This document shows, one piece after another, positions 36,244-45,149 of a stretch of DNA of 64,000 bases (positions are counted from its first letter, which is position 1; every line of letters begins with the position of its first letter). The DNA is from Parabacteroides faecalis (GTDB taxonomy: Bacteria > Bacteroidota > Bacteroidia > Bacteroidales > Tannerellaceae): positions 23,515 through 87,514 of the forward strand of contig NZ_JAKZMM010000016.1 of NCBI RefSeq assembly GCF_022809355.1. Direction: 5' to 3'. Under the pieces are notes generated by a model. That model did not search any database. It saw nothing but the letters and a program-made list of their open reading frames with translations, and was not told the DNA's origin. The position numbers and the translations under genes were made by a program.

Positions 36244-36969
36244 TTACTGAGCCAGCCGCTTATTATTTTCAACCAGTAAGTTCAACGCCTTGAGCTGTGC
36301 TTTCGAAACCTTAAGGTGTTGCAGGGAACGTTCGTACACATCCCGCCGATGGCAATCAGAACCTATAAAGGTATAATAACTCTTGGCCAGTAAATCTTCC
36401 GCCCGTCTTAACGGACTCGGACCATACGTACCAGCCAGCGACATCAGATTCAGCTGAAGAGCTATCCCATGTTCGAACAACCAGTCATAATCTTCCGGAC
36501 TCATATACCGGTAACGCTCAGGATGAGCCAGAATAGGTTGATAGCCTTCGGCCTGCAAATCAAACAAAATCTCGCGAAATCCCAAAGGAGGCATCAGATA
36601 AGAAGTTTCTACCAGTACATGCGTTCCATTGAAAGTCAACAATCCTTCTTTTCGGCGTTCTGAGAAAGCAGGATCAAGCATATATTCGGCAGCAAGCCGC
36701 AATTCAATGGACGCTGGCTGTTCAGAACAGAAACGTTCAAACCGCTCCTGAAGAAAATCAGCCCGATTGGAAGTCAATTCTTCCATGACATGAGGTGTAA
36801 AGAAAAGGCGCTGCACGCCTATCGACTCCATCAGTCTCAATGCCTGCAACGCCTCATCCTTATTTTCTGCTCCATCGTCGACTGCAGGAAGCAAATGACA
36901 ATGAATATCCGTCATTCCTTCCAGCAGTCCACTTTTCAGTATCTTTTTCTTTCCAAATAATCCAAACAT
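36244..36969 (-). CDS. CpsB/YwqE-type tyrosine-protein phosphatase (PHP domain)
   Basis: A 241-residue manganese-dependent PHP phosphatase expected to dephosphorylate the Wzc kinase encoded just upstream. Motifs: MTDIHCHLLPAVDDGAEN, FFTPHVMEE, LAHPERYRYM, and the C-terminal FIGSDCHRRD, giving the usual metal-binding histidines and aspartates. Such phosphatases are the counterpart of Wzb in Gram-positives and Bacteroidetes. It begins 3 bp after the wzc stop, so expression is coupled. Last gene of the polysaccharide export module. Confidence 0.92.
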   Translation of the reverse strand: MFGLFGKKKILKSGLLEGMTDIHCHLLPAVDDGAENKDEALQALRLMESIGVQRLFFTPHVMEELTSNRADFLQERFERFCSEQPASIELRLAAEYMLDPAFSERRKEGLLTFNGTHVLVETSYLMPPLGFREILFDLQAEGYQPILAHPERYRYMSPEDYDWLFEHGIALQLNLMSLAGTYGPSPLRRAEDLLAKSYYTFIGSDCHRRDVYERSLQHLKVSKAQLKALNLLVENNKRLAQ

Positions 36970-36972
36970 GGT

Positions 36973-39369
36973 TTATTTTTTCTTCTTCTCATTACCATAC
37001 CCGTAGCCATAGCCATAGCCGTATCCGTAACCATAACCATAGCCACCATGATGCCCTTTCACGTAGTTCAATACCAAGGAGAATTTCGGGAAACGACGTG
37101 GAAGCATTTCCAAAGCCGGAATCTGACGACGATCCAGCACGCCGGCACGGATGACACAGATAGTCAAATCAGCCAGTCGGGCTACAATCTGCGCATCAGC
37201 CACCAATCCGGCAGGTACGTTATCTAACAAGATATAATCATAACGAGTACGCAATTCTGCGATCATGGCATCCAGGCGTTTGTTCTGCAACAATTCTGCC
37301 GGATTAGGAGGTACCGGACCCGCATGAATCACATCCAAGCCGGGAACCAGTTCATCCTGACAGATCAACGAAGTCACATCCGTTACTTTACCCGACAGAT
37401 AATTCGTGATACCTTCACCCCTATAGCCCGCCTGCTTACCCAATGTACCTTTACGGATATCCAAATCCAGTAAAACAACTTTCTGATGTGTCAACACCAA
37501 ACTAGCCGCTAAATTGGAAGAAATAAAGGTCTTACCTGCACCAGCATTCATTGAGGTAAACAACAATACCTGCATGTGTTCATCTCCACCTCGCATAAAA
37601 TCCATATTCGCACGCAAAATACGGAATGCCTCAGAGACGGCATCACGGCTACCTTCCTTAACAACCAGTTTCTCCTGATTCTTTTCCAATGCCGGAATTT
37701 CACCCAATAAAGGAAGAGCCGTACGGTCTTGCACATCTTTCATGGAACGGATACGCGTATCATTAGCCCAACGCAGCCACAAAATACCGGCAGGAATAGC
37801 CAATCCCAGGATCAAACCAGCCAGCATAATCATAGCCGATTTCGGAGCAACAGGAGCCGAACTACCCGTAGCTTCATCCAACACACGCATGTTACTTTCC
37901 GTCATAGCCTGTGTCAACGCATTCTCTTCACGCTTATTCAGCAAGAACAAATACAAAGCCTCTTTAATCTTCTGCTGACGTTCTACAGAAAGCACATACT
38001 TCTGCTGAGTCGGAACAGCCGATATACGTTTGGTAATCTGTTCTTCCTGCATCCGGATATTATCACTTTTAATATCTAAGCTGACAATCAGGTTGTCGAT
38101 AGCCCGAATGATTGTCTGCTTCATCGCACCCAAATTATTATTCAAATCCATAACAACCGGGTTCCGGTTACTACTGTTACTGATCAGACGGTCACGCTTC
38201 AGTAACGTCTCATTATAAACGGCAATCTGTTGTTCAATATTGGCATCCGATATTCCAGTATTGGCAGGAATCAGATCAGAAGCCTTGTTCGGGTCAGACA
38301 AATATTCCCGAATATATTTAGCCATAGTCAATTGGTTTTCAACCATAACACCTTCCTGCTGGAAACGGCTGGTTGATTCAAGATACATACCCGATTCAGA
38401 AGTAATATCCGTCAATCGGTTTTCCTGCTTAAACTTTTCAATATCCGCATCTACGCTACCCAATTCTTTTTCAATAATCACCAGACGTTCTGCAATGAAC
38501 TCAGAAGTATTAATCGTAATCTGGTTCTTATCATCAATGGCTGCTTCATTGTATACAGCAATCAATGTATTCAGCACATCTTCAGCCCGGGAGATAGAGA
38601 CATCCTGCAGCGTCAAATTAATGATTGTAGAAGTCTTAGACGCTAAACTTGTCTGCAAGTTATTCAAATAGCTTTTAGCGACGCCTTCCAGATTAGACTT
38701 CCGAACCTGAATAGGTGTATTAAAATATTGATTGGTGTAATAGAAACTCGGATTTACGATAACTTTCCCCACAGGAGTAGAGATGGAATCTTTTAAAGCC
38801 ACCTTTACCTGTTTCGAGATTTCCTGCTCTTTCCCGTTTTCATCTATTACGACAAAATCAGACAGCATAACTTCATTTTCATTCAAAGGTGTCACCTTTA
38901 ATGCAAAAGACTGACTGGCCTCTGCCTCGGGGAAAGACAACGATACCGGAGACTGACGATATAATTCAATCTTCCGAAGTTGCGGTTTAATCGTATAGCT
39001 TACATCCAGATGCAAGCGCTGAGCCACCTTTTCCATCAAGCGGTAAGTCTTGAAGACCAACACTTCATTATCCACATTATTCTTAAAACCTAAAGAAGTC
39101 AGGTCTGTTGAGAATCCGAAGTTATTAGCCAAGTTACCGTTCTTATTCTCTTCTTTGATCATGACAGAGGCAGTACGCGTATACACCCGTGGTGCTTGTA
39201 ATAAATACAAGTAAGCCAAACCTGTACAGAGCACTAATGATAAAAGGAACCATTTCCAATTGACAAGGCAAATATGCAACAAGTCCATCAGGTTTAATTC
39301 GTTCCCGTTCTCTTCCTGCCATTCGCGATCACGAATCTGTGTATTATCTGAATAATCCATTTGATTCAT
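36973..39369 (-). CDS. Wzc-type polysaccharide co-polymerase / tyrosine autokinase with Gly-Tyr tail
   Basis: A 798-residue inner-membrane protein that controls chain length and export of surface polysaccharide. An N-terminal Wzz domain with a membrane span near residues 38-56, a long periplasmic coiled region, a second span near 512-530 (PKSAMIMLAGLILGLAIPAG), and a cytoplasmic BY-kinase domain: Walker A SMNAGAGKTFISSNLAA, Walker A' VVLLDLDIRKG, Walker B YDYILLDNVP. The C-terminal tyrosine cluster that becomes phosphorylated is replaced by an unbroken alternation of Gly and Tyr (eight tyrosines, DNA 36994-37044) followed by NEKKKK. The phosphatase gene follows directly, and Wza precedes by 31 bp. 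Confidence 0.93.
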   Translation of the reverse strand: MNQMDYSDNTQIRDREWQEENGNELNLMDLLHICLVNWKWFLLSLVLCTGLAYLYLLQAPRVYTRTASVMIKEENKNGNLANNFGFSTDLTSLGFKNNVDNEVLVFKTYRLMEKVAQRLHLDVSYTIKPQLRKIELYRQSPVSLSFPEAEASQSFALKVTPLNENEVMLSDFVVIDENGKEQEISKQVKVALKDSISTPVGKVIVNPSFYYTNQYFNTPIQVRKSNLEGVAKSYLNNLQTSLASKTSTIINLTLQDVSISRAEDVLNTLIAVYNEAAIDDKNQITINTSEFIAERLVIIEKELGSVDADIEKFKQENRLTDITSESGMYLESTSRFQQEGVMVENQLTMAKYIREYLSDPNKASDLIPANTGISDANIEQQIAVYNETLLKRDRLISNSSNRNPVVMDLNNNLGAMKQTIIRAIDNLIVSLDIKSDNIRMQEEQITKRISAVPTQQKYVLSVERQQKIKEALYLFLLNKREENALTQAMTESNMRVLDEATGSSAPVAPKSAMIMLAGLILGLAIPAGILWLRWANDTRIRSMKDVQDRTALPLLGEIPALEKNQEKLVVKEGSRDAVSEAFRILRANMDFMRGGDEHMQVLLFTSMNAGAGKTFISSNLAASLVLTHQKVVLLDLDIRKGTLGKQAGYRGEGITNYLSGKVTDVTSLICQDELVPGLDVIHAGPVPPNPAELLQNKRLDAMIAELRTRYDYILLDNVPAGLVADAQIVARLADLTICVIRAGVLDRRQIPALEMLPRRFPKFSLVLNYVKGHHGGYGYGYGYGYGYGYGYGNEKKKK
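36994..37044 (-). repeat. 6-bp coding repeat for the Gly-Tyr tail of Wzc
   Basis: A run of GGn-TAy codon pairs (hexamers such as GGCTAT) encodes eight consecutive Gly-Tyr units. The hexamers differ in third bases, which limits slippage, but the tract could still expand or shrink in frame and change the number of phosphorylatable tyrosines. Confidence 0.9.
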
Positions 39370-39400
39370 CGTTTTGAGGTTTTTCGAATTAGAAGCTTAA

Positions 39401-40195
39401 TTATTTAAACACAGTGACCAACAAAGAAGCTACTGCCGCTAAAACAGAAACAGCCGACAACCAGACACTCACTGAGTTGTTCTGATTGATATCACGCTGA
39501 CCAGCTTTCGCTTTATTCGGTTCTACATAAACAATATCATTCTGTTGCAAATAATAACAAGGAGATGTAAATATCTCTGACGAACGCAAATCATGGAATA
39601 AAATGGTGCGTTTACCATTTTCCTCGCGGATAACTGCTACCCGGTCACGCCGACCATAAATGGTCAAATCTCCAGCCATACTCAAAGCTTCCAGCAATGT
39701 AATACGATCACCTGTTATCGTAAATGATCCGGGACGAGCAACTTCACCCATAACGGATACTTTATAATTCAAGAATTGTACTGTTACAACCGGATCTTTA
39801 ATATAATCTCCACTTATCAATTTTTCTTTTATCAAATCGCGTAATTCCAAACGAGAAAGACCTGCCACATGGATCTTGCCTAAAATCGGGAAGTCAATAT
39901 CTCCATTGGTATCTACCAAATAACCTAGTACACGTTGTTGACCGGCACTTTCACTACCAATCTGATACGTTACTAACGGCATATTAAAAGGCAATGCCAA
40001 CTCAGGATCCTTACTGTTCACCATAATGGAGAGCAAGTCATCTTCGTGAATAAACACTTCGTATTTTCGTTCAATATCCTGTTGTTTCAAAGGCACGACA
40101 TCTTGCAGATATACGACCTCTTTTGTTGAGTTACAAGCTGAGAACAGGATGACCCAGCTCAACAACATCCATTTCGCGAGCTTTCCAATTTGCAT
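39401..40195 (-). CDS. Wza-type polysaccharide export outer-membrane lipoprotein
   Basis: A 264-residue lipoprotein (MQIGKLAKWMLLSWVILFSAC, lipobox Cys near residue 21) with the Poly_export domain (about 45-140: YEVFIHEDDLLSIMVNSKDP) and an SLBB domain (VSVMGEVARPGSFTITGDRI). It ends in one hydrophobic segment (VWLSAVSVLAAVASLLVTVF), typical of the Bacteroidetes form. It forms the outer-membrane channel for polysaccharide together with the adjacent Wzc. Confidence 0.92.
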   Translation of the reverse strand: MQIGKLAKWMLLSWVILFSACNSTKEVVYLQDVVPLKQQDIERKYEVFIHEDDLLSIMVNSKDPELALPFNMPLVTYQIGSESAGQQRVLGYLVDTNGDIDFPILGKIHVAGLSRLELRDLIKEKLISGDYIKDPVVTVQFLNYKVSVMGEVARPGSFTITGDRITLLEALSMAGDLTIYGRRDRVAVIREENGKRTILFHDLRSSEIFTSPCYYLQQNDIVYVEPNKAKAGQRDINQNNSVSVWLSAVSVLAAVASLLVTVFK

Positions 40196-40319
40196 ACTTT
40201 TGATTTTGTTTATCTGAAAATTCCGGTCTAAGTTCCGGATAAAATGAAACTCCTAGCCTATAACCCGTAAACGAAAAAATTGTTTACTAAAGTCATCTAA
40301 TTATGAAGAAACACAAAGA

Positions 40320-40358
40320 CACGGAACTACGAGTTCATACAAATCCCGAAGTGCCGTG
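40320..40358 (-). terminator. Possible terminator after the regulatory-domain lipoprotein
   Basis: CACGGAACT (40320-40328) and AGTGCCGTG (40350-40358) pair with one mismatch around a 21-nt loop, 26 bp past the stop at 40384. The T-run on the minus strand is interrupted, so efficiency is uncertain. Confidence 0.45.
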
Positions 40359-40383
40359 CCTCAATGATAGAATAATATCTTAC

Positions 40384-41595
40384 TTATCCGATATTACCAC
40401 CTGAATGTTCCGGCGTTAAAGATCCGTATTCATAAGAGACCTTCATGGAAACACCGTTATACACTTTTACTGGAACACTAATTGAAACCGGCTGTCCCTT
40501 AAACATAACAGATACTGTCATGGAAGAAGTTGATATCTTATGCTGAACAGCAACTGTTGCCTTCGTATCACCACTGATACTGATCTCATTCAATTTCACC
40601 TGCTGCGTTGAAACAGAAGATTCACTACCTTTTGCATTACGGATCATTCGGTTTAATTCAGAAGCTAATTCTGTTGCATCAGCTTCACTGACACCAGATA
40701 AAGCAGTACGTATGATAGATGCCAGATCACCGTCAACTTCCCATCCGTTCTTTGATTCAACCGTCAACGGAACTTTTACAGCATCCAATTTACCTCTGTT
40801 ATCAAATTCTTGAGAAGCACCATCTTCTGTTGTTGCAGTTTTAGCACCCCATTGAGCTTCTACACCAAAAGCATGACTAGAAAAGTGATCCAGTTCACCT
40901 ACATAATCTCCGGTTTCCGGATCAACAGTCATATCACTTTCTACTTTCCATGTACCATTTTCTTCCACGTAGTGTTTCATATTGGCAAAATACAAGTCTG
41001 AACTTGTGTTACGAACTACCTGAATTTTTACAGGCTGTTCAAATTGCTGTCCATCAGGAGTACAATAGATAACAGACAAAGCGCCCATATTATCTTTTTC
41101 AGCACGTGTAATATATTCTGTAATTGATACCTCTGTTGCGGCAGTCACTGATTGGGGTTGGAAAAACAAAGTAGTAAATTCATCACGTTTTTCTTCTAAA
41201 ACCAATTCTGCATCAGGAGATAAAGTTACTGATTCATTCTGCTGAGTCAATTCAAAATCTAACGACAAAATTTCAGATTCTGCAACTGTTACTTGAGAAG
41301 ATGCTGCAACATAACCGTCTTTATAAGCTGTTACAGTCACGTCACCTGCACTTCCGATAGCCAACGTATAATTACCTTCGCTATCTGTAGTTGATGTAAT
41401 TTCACCGGCTGCTACGGTTACATCAGCTAATGGTTTTCCCATTTCCATTACTCGTCCTGAAACATAAGCTTCAATTTTAGTTTCCACTTGTTCAGGTGTC
41501 TGCGTTACCTCATCTTCATCTTTACAAGATGTAAATGAAAGACTTGTGCTTAATAACAGGGCAAAAGCAAATGCCCCTGTCAAATACTTGTTCAT
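40384..41595 (-). CDS. Surface lipoprotein with carboxypeptidase-regulatory-like domain
   Basis: A 403-residue lipoprotein starting MNKYLTGAFAFALLLSTSLS with lipobox TSC (Cys near residue 24). The frame extends upstream to 41646, but the signal peptide fixes the start. Residues about 48-120 form a CarboxypepD_reg-like Ig fold (VSGRVMEMGKPLADVTVAAG, SEGNYTLAIG). The rest is beta-rich with no domain I recognise, including LDHFSSHAFGVE, a motif seen in secreted Bacteroidetes lipoproteins. It lies between polysaccharide export genes but has its own promoter at 41741-41748, so a role in that pathway is not shown. Confidence 0.75.
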   Translation of the reverse strand: MNKYLTGAFAFALLLSTSLSFTSCKDEDEVTQTPEQVETKIEAYVSGRVMEMGKPLADVTVAAGEITSTTDSEGNYTLAIGSAGDVTVTAYKDGYVAASSQVTVAESEILSLDFELTQQNESVTLSPDAELVLEEKRDEFTTLFFQPQSVTAATEVSITEYITRAEKDNMGALSVIYCTPDGQQFEQPVKIQVVRNTSSDLYFANMKHYVEENGTWKVESDMTVDPETGDYVGELDHFSSHAFGVEAQWGAKTATTEDGASQEFDNRGKLDAVKVPLTVESKNGWEVDGDLASIIRTALSGVSEADATELASELNRMIRNAKGSESSVSTQQVKLNEISISGDTKATVAVQHKISTSSMTVSVMFKGQPVSISVPVKVYNGVSMKVSYEYGSLTPEHSGGNIG

Positions 41596-41740
41596 ACGTT
41601 TTTTATTTATAATTAATATTTCTTTATATGACTTTTTTGCTGTCAATAAGTTAAACGTTTAATTCATTCTAATACAACTTATTCATAGATTAAAGCTGTT
41701 CTACAGTTCTTTACTCAATGCATAATATATAGATATGCCA

Positions 41741-41748
41741 CAAAAGTA
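41741..41748 (-). promoter_or_regulatory. -7 box for the regulatory-domain lipoprotein
   Basis: TACTTTTG on the minus strand, with a predicted leader of about 140 nt. GATATGCCACAAAA (41732-41745, plus strand) is identical to the sequence at the promoter of the leucine-rich-repeat surface protein (26597-26610). Confidence 0.6.
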
Positions 41749-41863
41749 GTGAATAGTTTGATTCAACAACCTATTTTGTTGTAAAAAAACACAGATTTAA
41801 GAAATTATCCACTTCCTAGCTCTCTTCTAATGCTTATGTACCTCTCCATACAACCTGAACTGC

Positions 41864-43075
41864 TTAAAGTCTCATCAACTGCTTCCGTACATAATCCGGA
41901 TTATAGAAACGATTTGTCCTGCTGACAACCGGATCTGTCTGATACCGGCGTCCCAATCGTCTTTCGGCATATTCATTACCACTTTGTGCTTCATAGGTCA
42001 GCCCCCAATACTCTGGCAAACGGATTCGAACTGCTTTACGTTGCATCCGTTTCTTTCGAGGCAAAGGTACAGAAAAACTAAAACCTCCATTGGCTTCTCC
42101 TCCGGAAACCATAGCAAACAAACCAACGGTTGTTTCTCCAAAATGACGGACACAATCAAACCGGGCTCCATAATCCCCATAAATATATCGTTCGGCAGTC
42201 AGTTCCAATTCCAACTGATAATGAGGCTCAAAATATCGTCCCCATACAGCACCACTCAGCCGTTCCCAACGGCTGACTTGCCAACGCCCTTCCTGTACGA
42301 CGGATGCTCCCGTAAGTCCTCCCCGAGCTCCTAATAGCCAGCGGTCATTAGCCGTTCTCCATGTTAACTGCAAATCGGCACCGATTCGCTGCTGAGTAAA
42401 ATTACCTACAGTCAAAGAAGCCATCCATCGTTTCGGCAAACGGATTTCCTGACGAAGGGTCAATAGACCAGCCCGGATATAATCCATCTCACCTACCATA
42501 TTATTCCAGATCGGGAATATGACTTGCCCCGTAAAGCTGGCTCCTTTCCACAATTGCATTTCTACAGCCGGGGCTATGTTTACCGAAGCGCCATAGATTT
42601 TATCCAACCAGGAATTACGCAACTGCAACTGGGGATAAACAACAAAATCAACTCTGCCGGCACTTCGATGTTCAGTCTTTGTCCCTGAGAAACGACGCAT
42701 AACATCATCCGTTTCATAAGTCAATAACAGACGGTTGACAAAATCAGCCCACGAAATACGGTCTTCCCGATAATCAGCCCAGTCTGCTGCTGAAACTTTA
42801 ACCAGTATTTGGGGCAAACCATTTTCTAAAATAACCAGATGCGTATCTTGCACCAAATCTTCCTGAACAGCCAGAGTACGCAAAATTTCCGCCAGACCAC
42901 GTACCGGACCCCGATATACAGGATCTTCCCAACATAAATAAACACCTTCCGGATCTGCAACTTCCCGTATATTTTCCATTCCCATCTGCCTCAATAATGA
43001 GGTATACGAACCGGCACCCGCCAGCCAAGGGAAAAAGAATAGAAAGCCTATCAATAGTATCTGTTTCATCTGCAT
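41864..43075 (-). CDS. YjbH-like outer-membrane protein, C-terminal half
   Basis: A 403-residue exported protein (signal MQMKQILLIGFLFFFPWLAG). After an N-terminal alpha/beta part (about 22-120, including LVILENGLPQILVKVSAADW) comes a long run of amphipathic strands with aromatic ends. It ends in NRFYNPDYVRKQLMRL. This resembles the C-terminal part of YjbH/GfcD, outer-membrane proteins of exopolysaccharide loci. The gene before it (33 bp away) encodes what looks like the N-terminal part of the same family. Location beside wza and wzc supports a role in polysaccharide secretion. Confidence 0.72.
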   Translation of the reverse strand: MQMKQILLIGFLFFFPWLAGAGSYTSLLRQMGMENIREVADPEGVYLCWEDPVYRGPVRGLAEILRTLAVQEDLVQDTHLVILENGLPQILVKVSAADWADYREDRISWADFVNRLLLTYETDDVMRRFSGTKTEHRSAGRVDFVVYPQLQLRNSWLDKIYGASVNIAPAVEMQLWKGASFTGQVIFPIWNNMVGEMDYIRAGLLTLRQEIRLPKRWMASLTVGNFTQQRIGADLQLTWRTANDRWLLGARGGLTGASVVQEGRWQVSRWERLSGAVWGRYFEPHYQLELELTAERYIYGDYGARFDCVRHFGETTVGLFAMVSGGEANGGFSFSVPLPRKKRMQRKAVRIRLPEYWGLTYEAQSGNEYAERRLGRRYQTDPVVSRTNRFYNPDYVRKQLMRL

Positions 43076-43108
43076 TACTTCGTTTTATTCGTTTTTCTTC
43101 TTAGAAGA

Positions 43109-43852
43109 TCAATACAGTTTTACTTCATACCGGAGTCCGCCACAAACAGCCTGCCAGTCATAGCAAAACACATGGAGAGAAAGATGTTTCCACAACCGGA
43201 GAGCTGTTCCGACATTCATCACATCCGAATCATATTCTACCATGAGTGCCCAATCCGGATAAAAAGCCGGACGGTATTCCAAACCGCCTAAAACACCTTT
43301 ATTCAAGCTACCACTACGAAATGGAATATGACCACCGACAGTCACACCCAACTGATGTCCTCCCCAATGGAAATGCTTGGTTCCAACGGCAAAGACGGAA
43401 GAGAAAAAGCGATTTCCTCCGGAATCTTCGAACATATTTAACTGATTGGTAGTAAAAGCATCATTGGAACCGATCACTATGGCCGGCCACCATTTTCCTT
43501 CTTTCAATGGACGGAGCCGTAAGGATACAGAACGGTCCTGATTCCATTTATTCCCATGCGCATCACCTGTTTTCAACAAGGTACAACGATAAGCCACTTC
43601 CAGAAAAGGAAGAAAGGTCATATTCAGGAAATAATTACCGGAATGATAATTCCATTCGGGCGGCAAAATAGCAGAAGGCATAAAATTCCCACCTGCCATA
43701 AAAGTCCCGTCGGGTTGCATATCGGCAGTCGGAATATTCATCAGTCCGGTAGTTCCCATACTATACTGAGCTTTCAGAGGAGCCCAAACAGCAGACAAAC
43801 TGCTGAATAATAATATAAGCAGTAATACACATACATTTTTCCTCTGCCTCAT
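43109..43852 (-). CDS. YjbH-like outer-membrane protein, N-terminal half
   Basis: A 247-residue exported protein. The signal peptide begins MRQRKNVCVLLLILLFSSLS and the mature part opens with MGTTGLMNIPTADMQPDG, the N-terminal signature of YjbH-like beta-barrels. The remaining strands (FLNMTFLPFLEVAYRCTLL, GVTVGGHIPFRSG, GGLEYRPAFYPDWALMVEYD) suit a barrel. Upstream in-frame ATGs exist (43900, 43891), but the TATCTTTG box at 43898-43905 puts transcription start beside them, so 43852 is the likely start. Together with the next gene it adds up to about 650 residues, near the size of a single YjbH. Confidence 0.72.
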   Translation of the reverse strand: MRQRKNVCVLLLILLFSSLSAVWAPLKAQYSMGTTGLMNIPTADMQPDGTFMAGGNFMPSAILPPEWNYHSGNYFLNMTFLPFLEVAYRCTLLKTGDAHGNKWNQDRSVSLRLRPLKEGKWWPAIVIGSNDAFTTNQLNMFEDSGGNRFFSSVFAVGTKHFHWGGHQLGVTVGGHIPFRSGSLNKGVLGGLEYRPAFYPDWALMVEYDSDVMNVGTALRLWKHLSLHVFCYDWQAVCGGLRYEVKLY

Positions 43853-43897
43853 ACATTTGCTGAGGCAGGGAAGAAAATATTTCTTTTTCATACACCG

Positions 43898-43905
43898 CAA
43901 AGATA
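43898..43905 (-). promoter_or_regulatory. -7 box for the YjbH-like gene pair
   Basis: TATCTTTG on the minus strand predicts a start near 43890 and a leader of about 38 nt before the ATG at 43852. This supports the shorter start for the gene. Confidence 0.6.
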
Positions 43906-43972
43906 CGGATTATTTTTGATCCGCTCGATACCTGTAAGCATTTATGTTACAGATTTACAAAGTTCTCAGAGT

Positions 43973-45085
43973 TCAACCAATCACCTGGAAACCGATTTGC
44001 TGTAACAGGGATTTTTCAGCAGGAGTTGACTGCTTTACCTGATAGGCCAACGGCTCACGCGGATGATCATAATGATTGCGCAGCCATTCAAATGTAGAAG
44101 GATCTTTTCTCAGTTTCCTATCGACAACCAATGGGTCGAAGGTTTGCAAAAAGGCATTTTCTATCCGATGATCCTCAAAAGCATCCAGGTTAATCAGCGG
44201 ATTTGCAGGTGCTGGTGGCACTACTTCTTTCAACCGGTCAAACCGAACATGAAAGAAACGCTGAATTTCTTCTAAACACATACGGGTAGCTGTTGCCTTC
44301 CCATCAGCCGAGAAACCGGCAATATGAGGCGTTGCGATAGAGACTACTTTCAGTAATTCCTGATTAATTTGAGGTTCATTCTCCCAACAATCAAGGATAA
44401 TTTCTTCTACCAGTCCTTTCTGATGAGCTTCCAGCAAAGCTTTTGTATCATGCACAGCTCCCCGACAACTGTTGATAAACCAACAACCCCGACGTACCTG
44501 ACTAAAGAACTTTTCGTCTGCCAGATGCCAGGTAGGATATTTTCCTTCGCGAGTAAATGGTACATGACAAGTGATGATATCGGCACAAGCCAGCAGTTCT
44601 TCCAAAGAGACAAAAGGTTCCGGGCCTTCGGCTTCTGCCCTGGGTGGATCGTTTCGTAGGATGGTCATACCAAAAAGCGAAGCTAACTTTTCCACTTCTT
44701 TTCCTACATGTCCTACCCCGATGATACCCAACGTCTTTCCTTGCAGCGATTCTCCTCTTCGTAAAGCTATCCGCAACAAAGAGGCTAAGACATACTGGGC
44801 AACCGACGGCGCATTGCATCCTGGTGCATTCTTCCACGTAATCCCATGTGATTCGCAATAATGAATATCTATATGATCAAAGCCTATGGTAGCAGTCGTA
44901 ATCAGACGGACACAGCTGCTGGCCAACAATTCGGAAGTACATTTATCGATACTACGAACAATCAAAGCATCAGCGTCTTTCACCACTTCTGGAGTAAAAC
45001 CTTTTGCCGGAATATAAACAATGTCAGCTATCGGCTCTGCTATTCCTTTCAAGAAAGGAATTGTATCATCTGCTATTATTTTCAT
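43973..45085 (-). CDS. pdxB: Erythronate-4-phosphate dehydrogenase
   Basis: Second step of the DXP-independent pyridoxal phosphate route, oxidising 4-phosphoerythronate with NAD. A D-2-hydroxyacid dehydrogenase fold: NAD motif LGIIGVGHVGKEVEKLASLF, ITCHVPFTREGKYPTWHLAD, INSCRGAVHD with catalytic Arg, and IATPHIAGFS with catalytic His. The C-terminal PdxB dimerisation domain (about 285-370) separates it from generic dehydrogenases. Length 370 aa is normal. A REP-like palindrome lies just upstream. Confidence 0.93.
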   Translation of the reverse strand: MKIIADDTIPFLKGIAEPIADIVYIPAKGFTPEVVKDADALIVRSIDKCTSELLASSCVRLITTATIGFDHIDIHYCESHGITWKNAPGCNAPSVAQYVLASLLRIALRRGESLQGKTLGIIGVGHVGKEVEKLASLFGMTILRNDPPRAEAEGPEPFVSLEELLACADIITCHVPFTREGKYPTWHLADEKFFSQVRRGCWFINSCRGAVHDTKALLEAHQKGLVEEIILDCWENEPQINQELLKVVSIATPHIAGFSADGKATATRMCLEEIQRFFHVRFDRLKEVVPPAPANPLINLDAFEDHRIENAFLQTFDPLVVDRKLRKDPSTFEWLRNHYDHPREPLAYQVKQSTPAEKSLLQQIGFQVIG

Positions 45086-45117
45086 TTTGAGTTTTTGAGG
45101 TTTATATATATTCGCTG

Positions 45118-45139
45118 GAGGCGCAGCACGCTACGCCTC
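45118..45139. repeat. Solo REP-like palindrome between MFS gene and pdxB
   Basis: GAGGCGCAGC-AC-GCTACGCCTC is a palindrome with one mismatch. It is the same sequence, flanks included (CTGGAGG..., ...CCTCTAC), as the one at 55950-55971 in composite element copy B. Its presence here without the rest of the element shows that the palindrome spreads on its own. Confidence 0.8.
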
Positions 45140-45149
45140 TACAAGGAGA

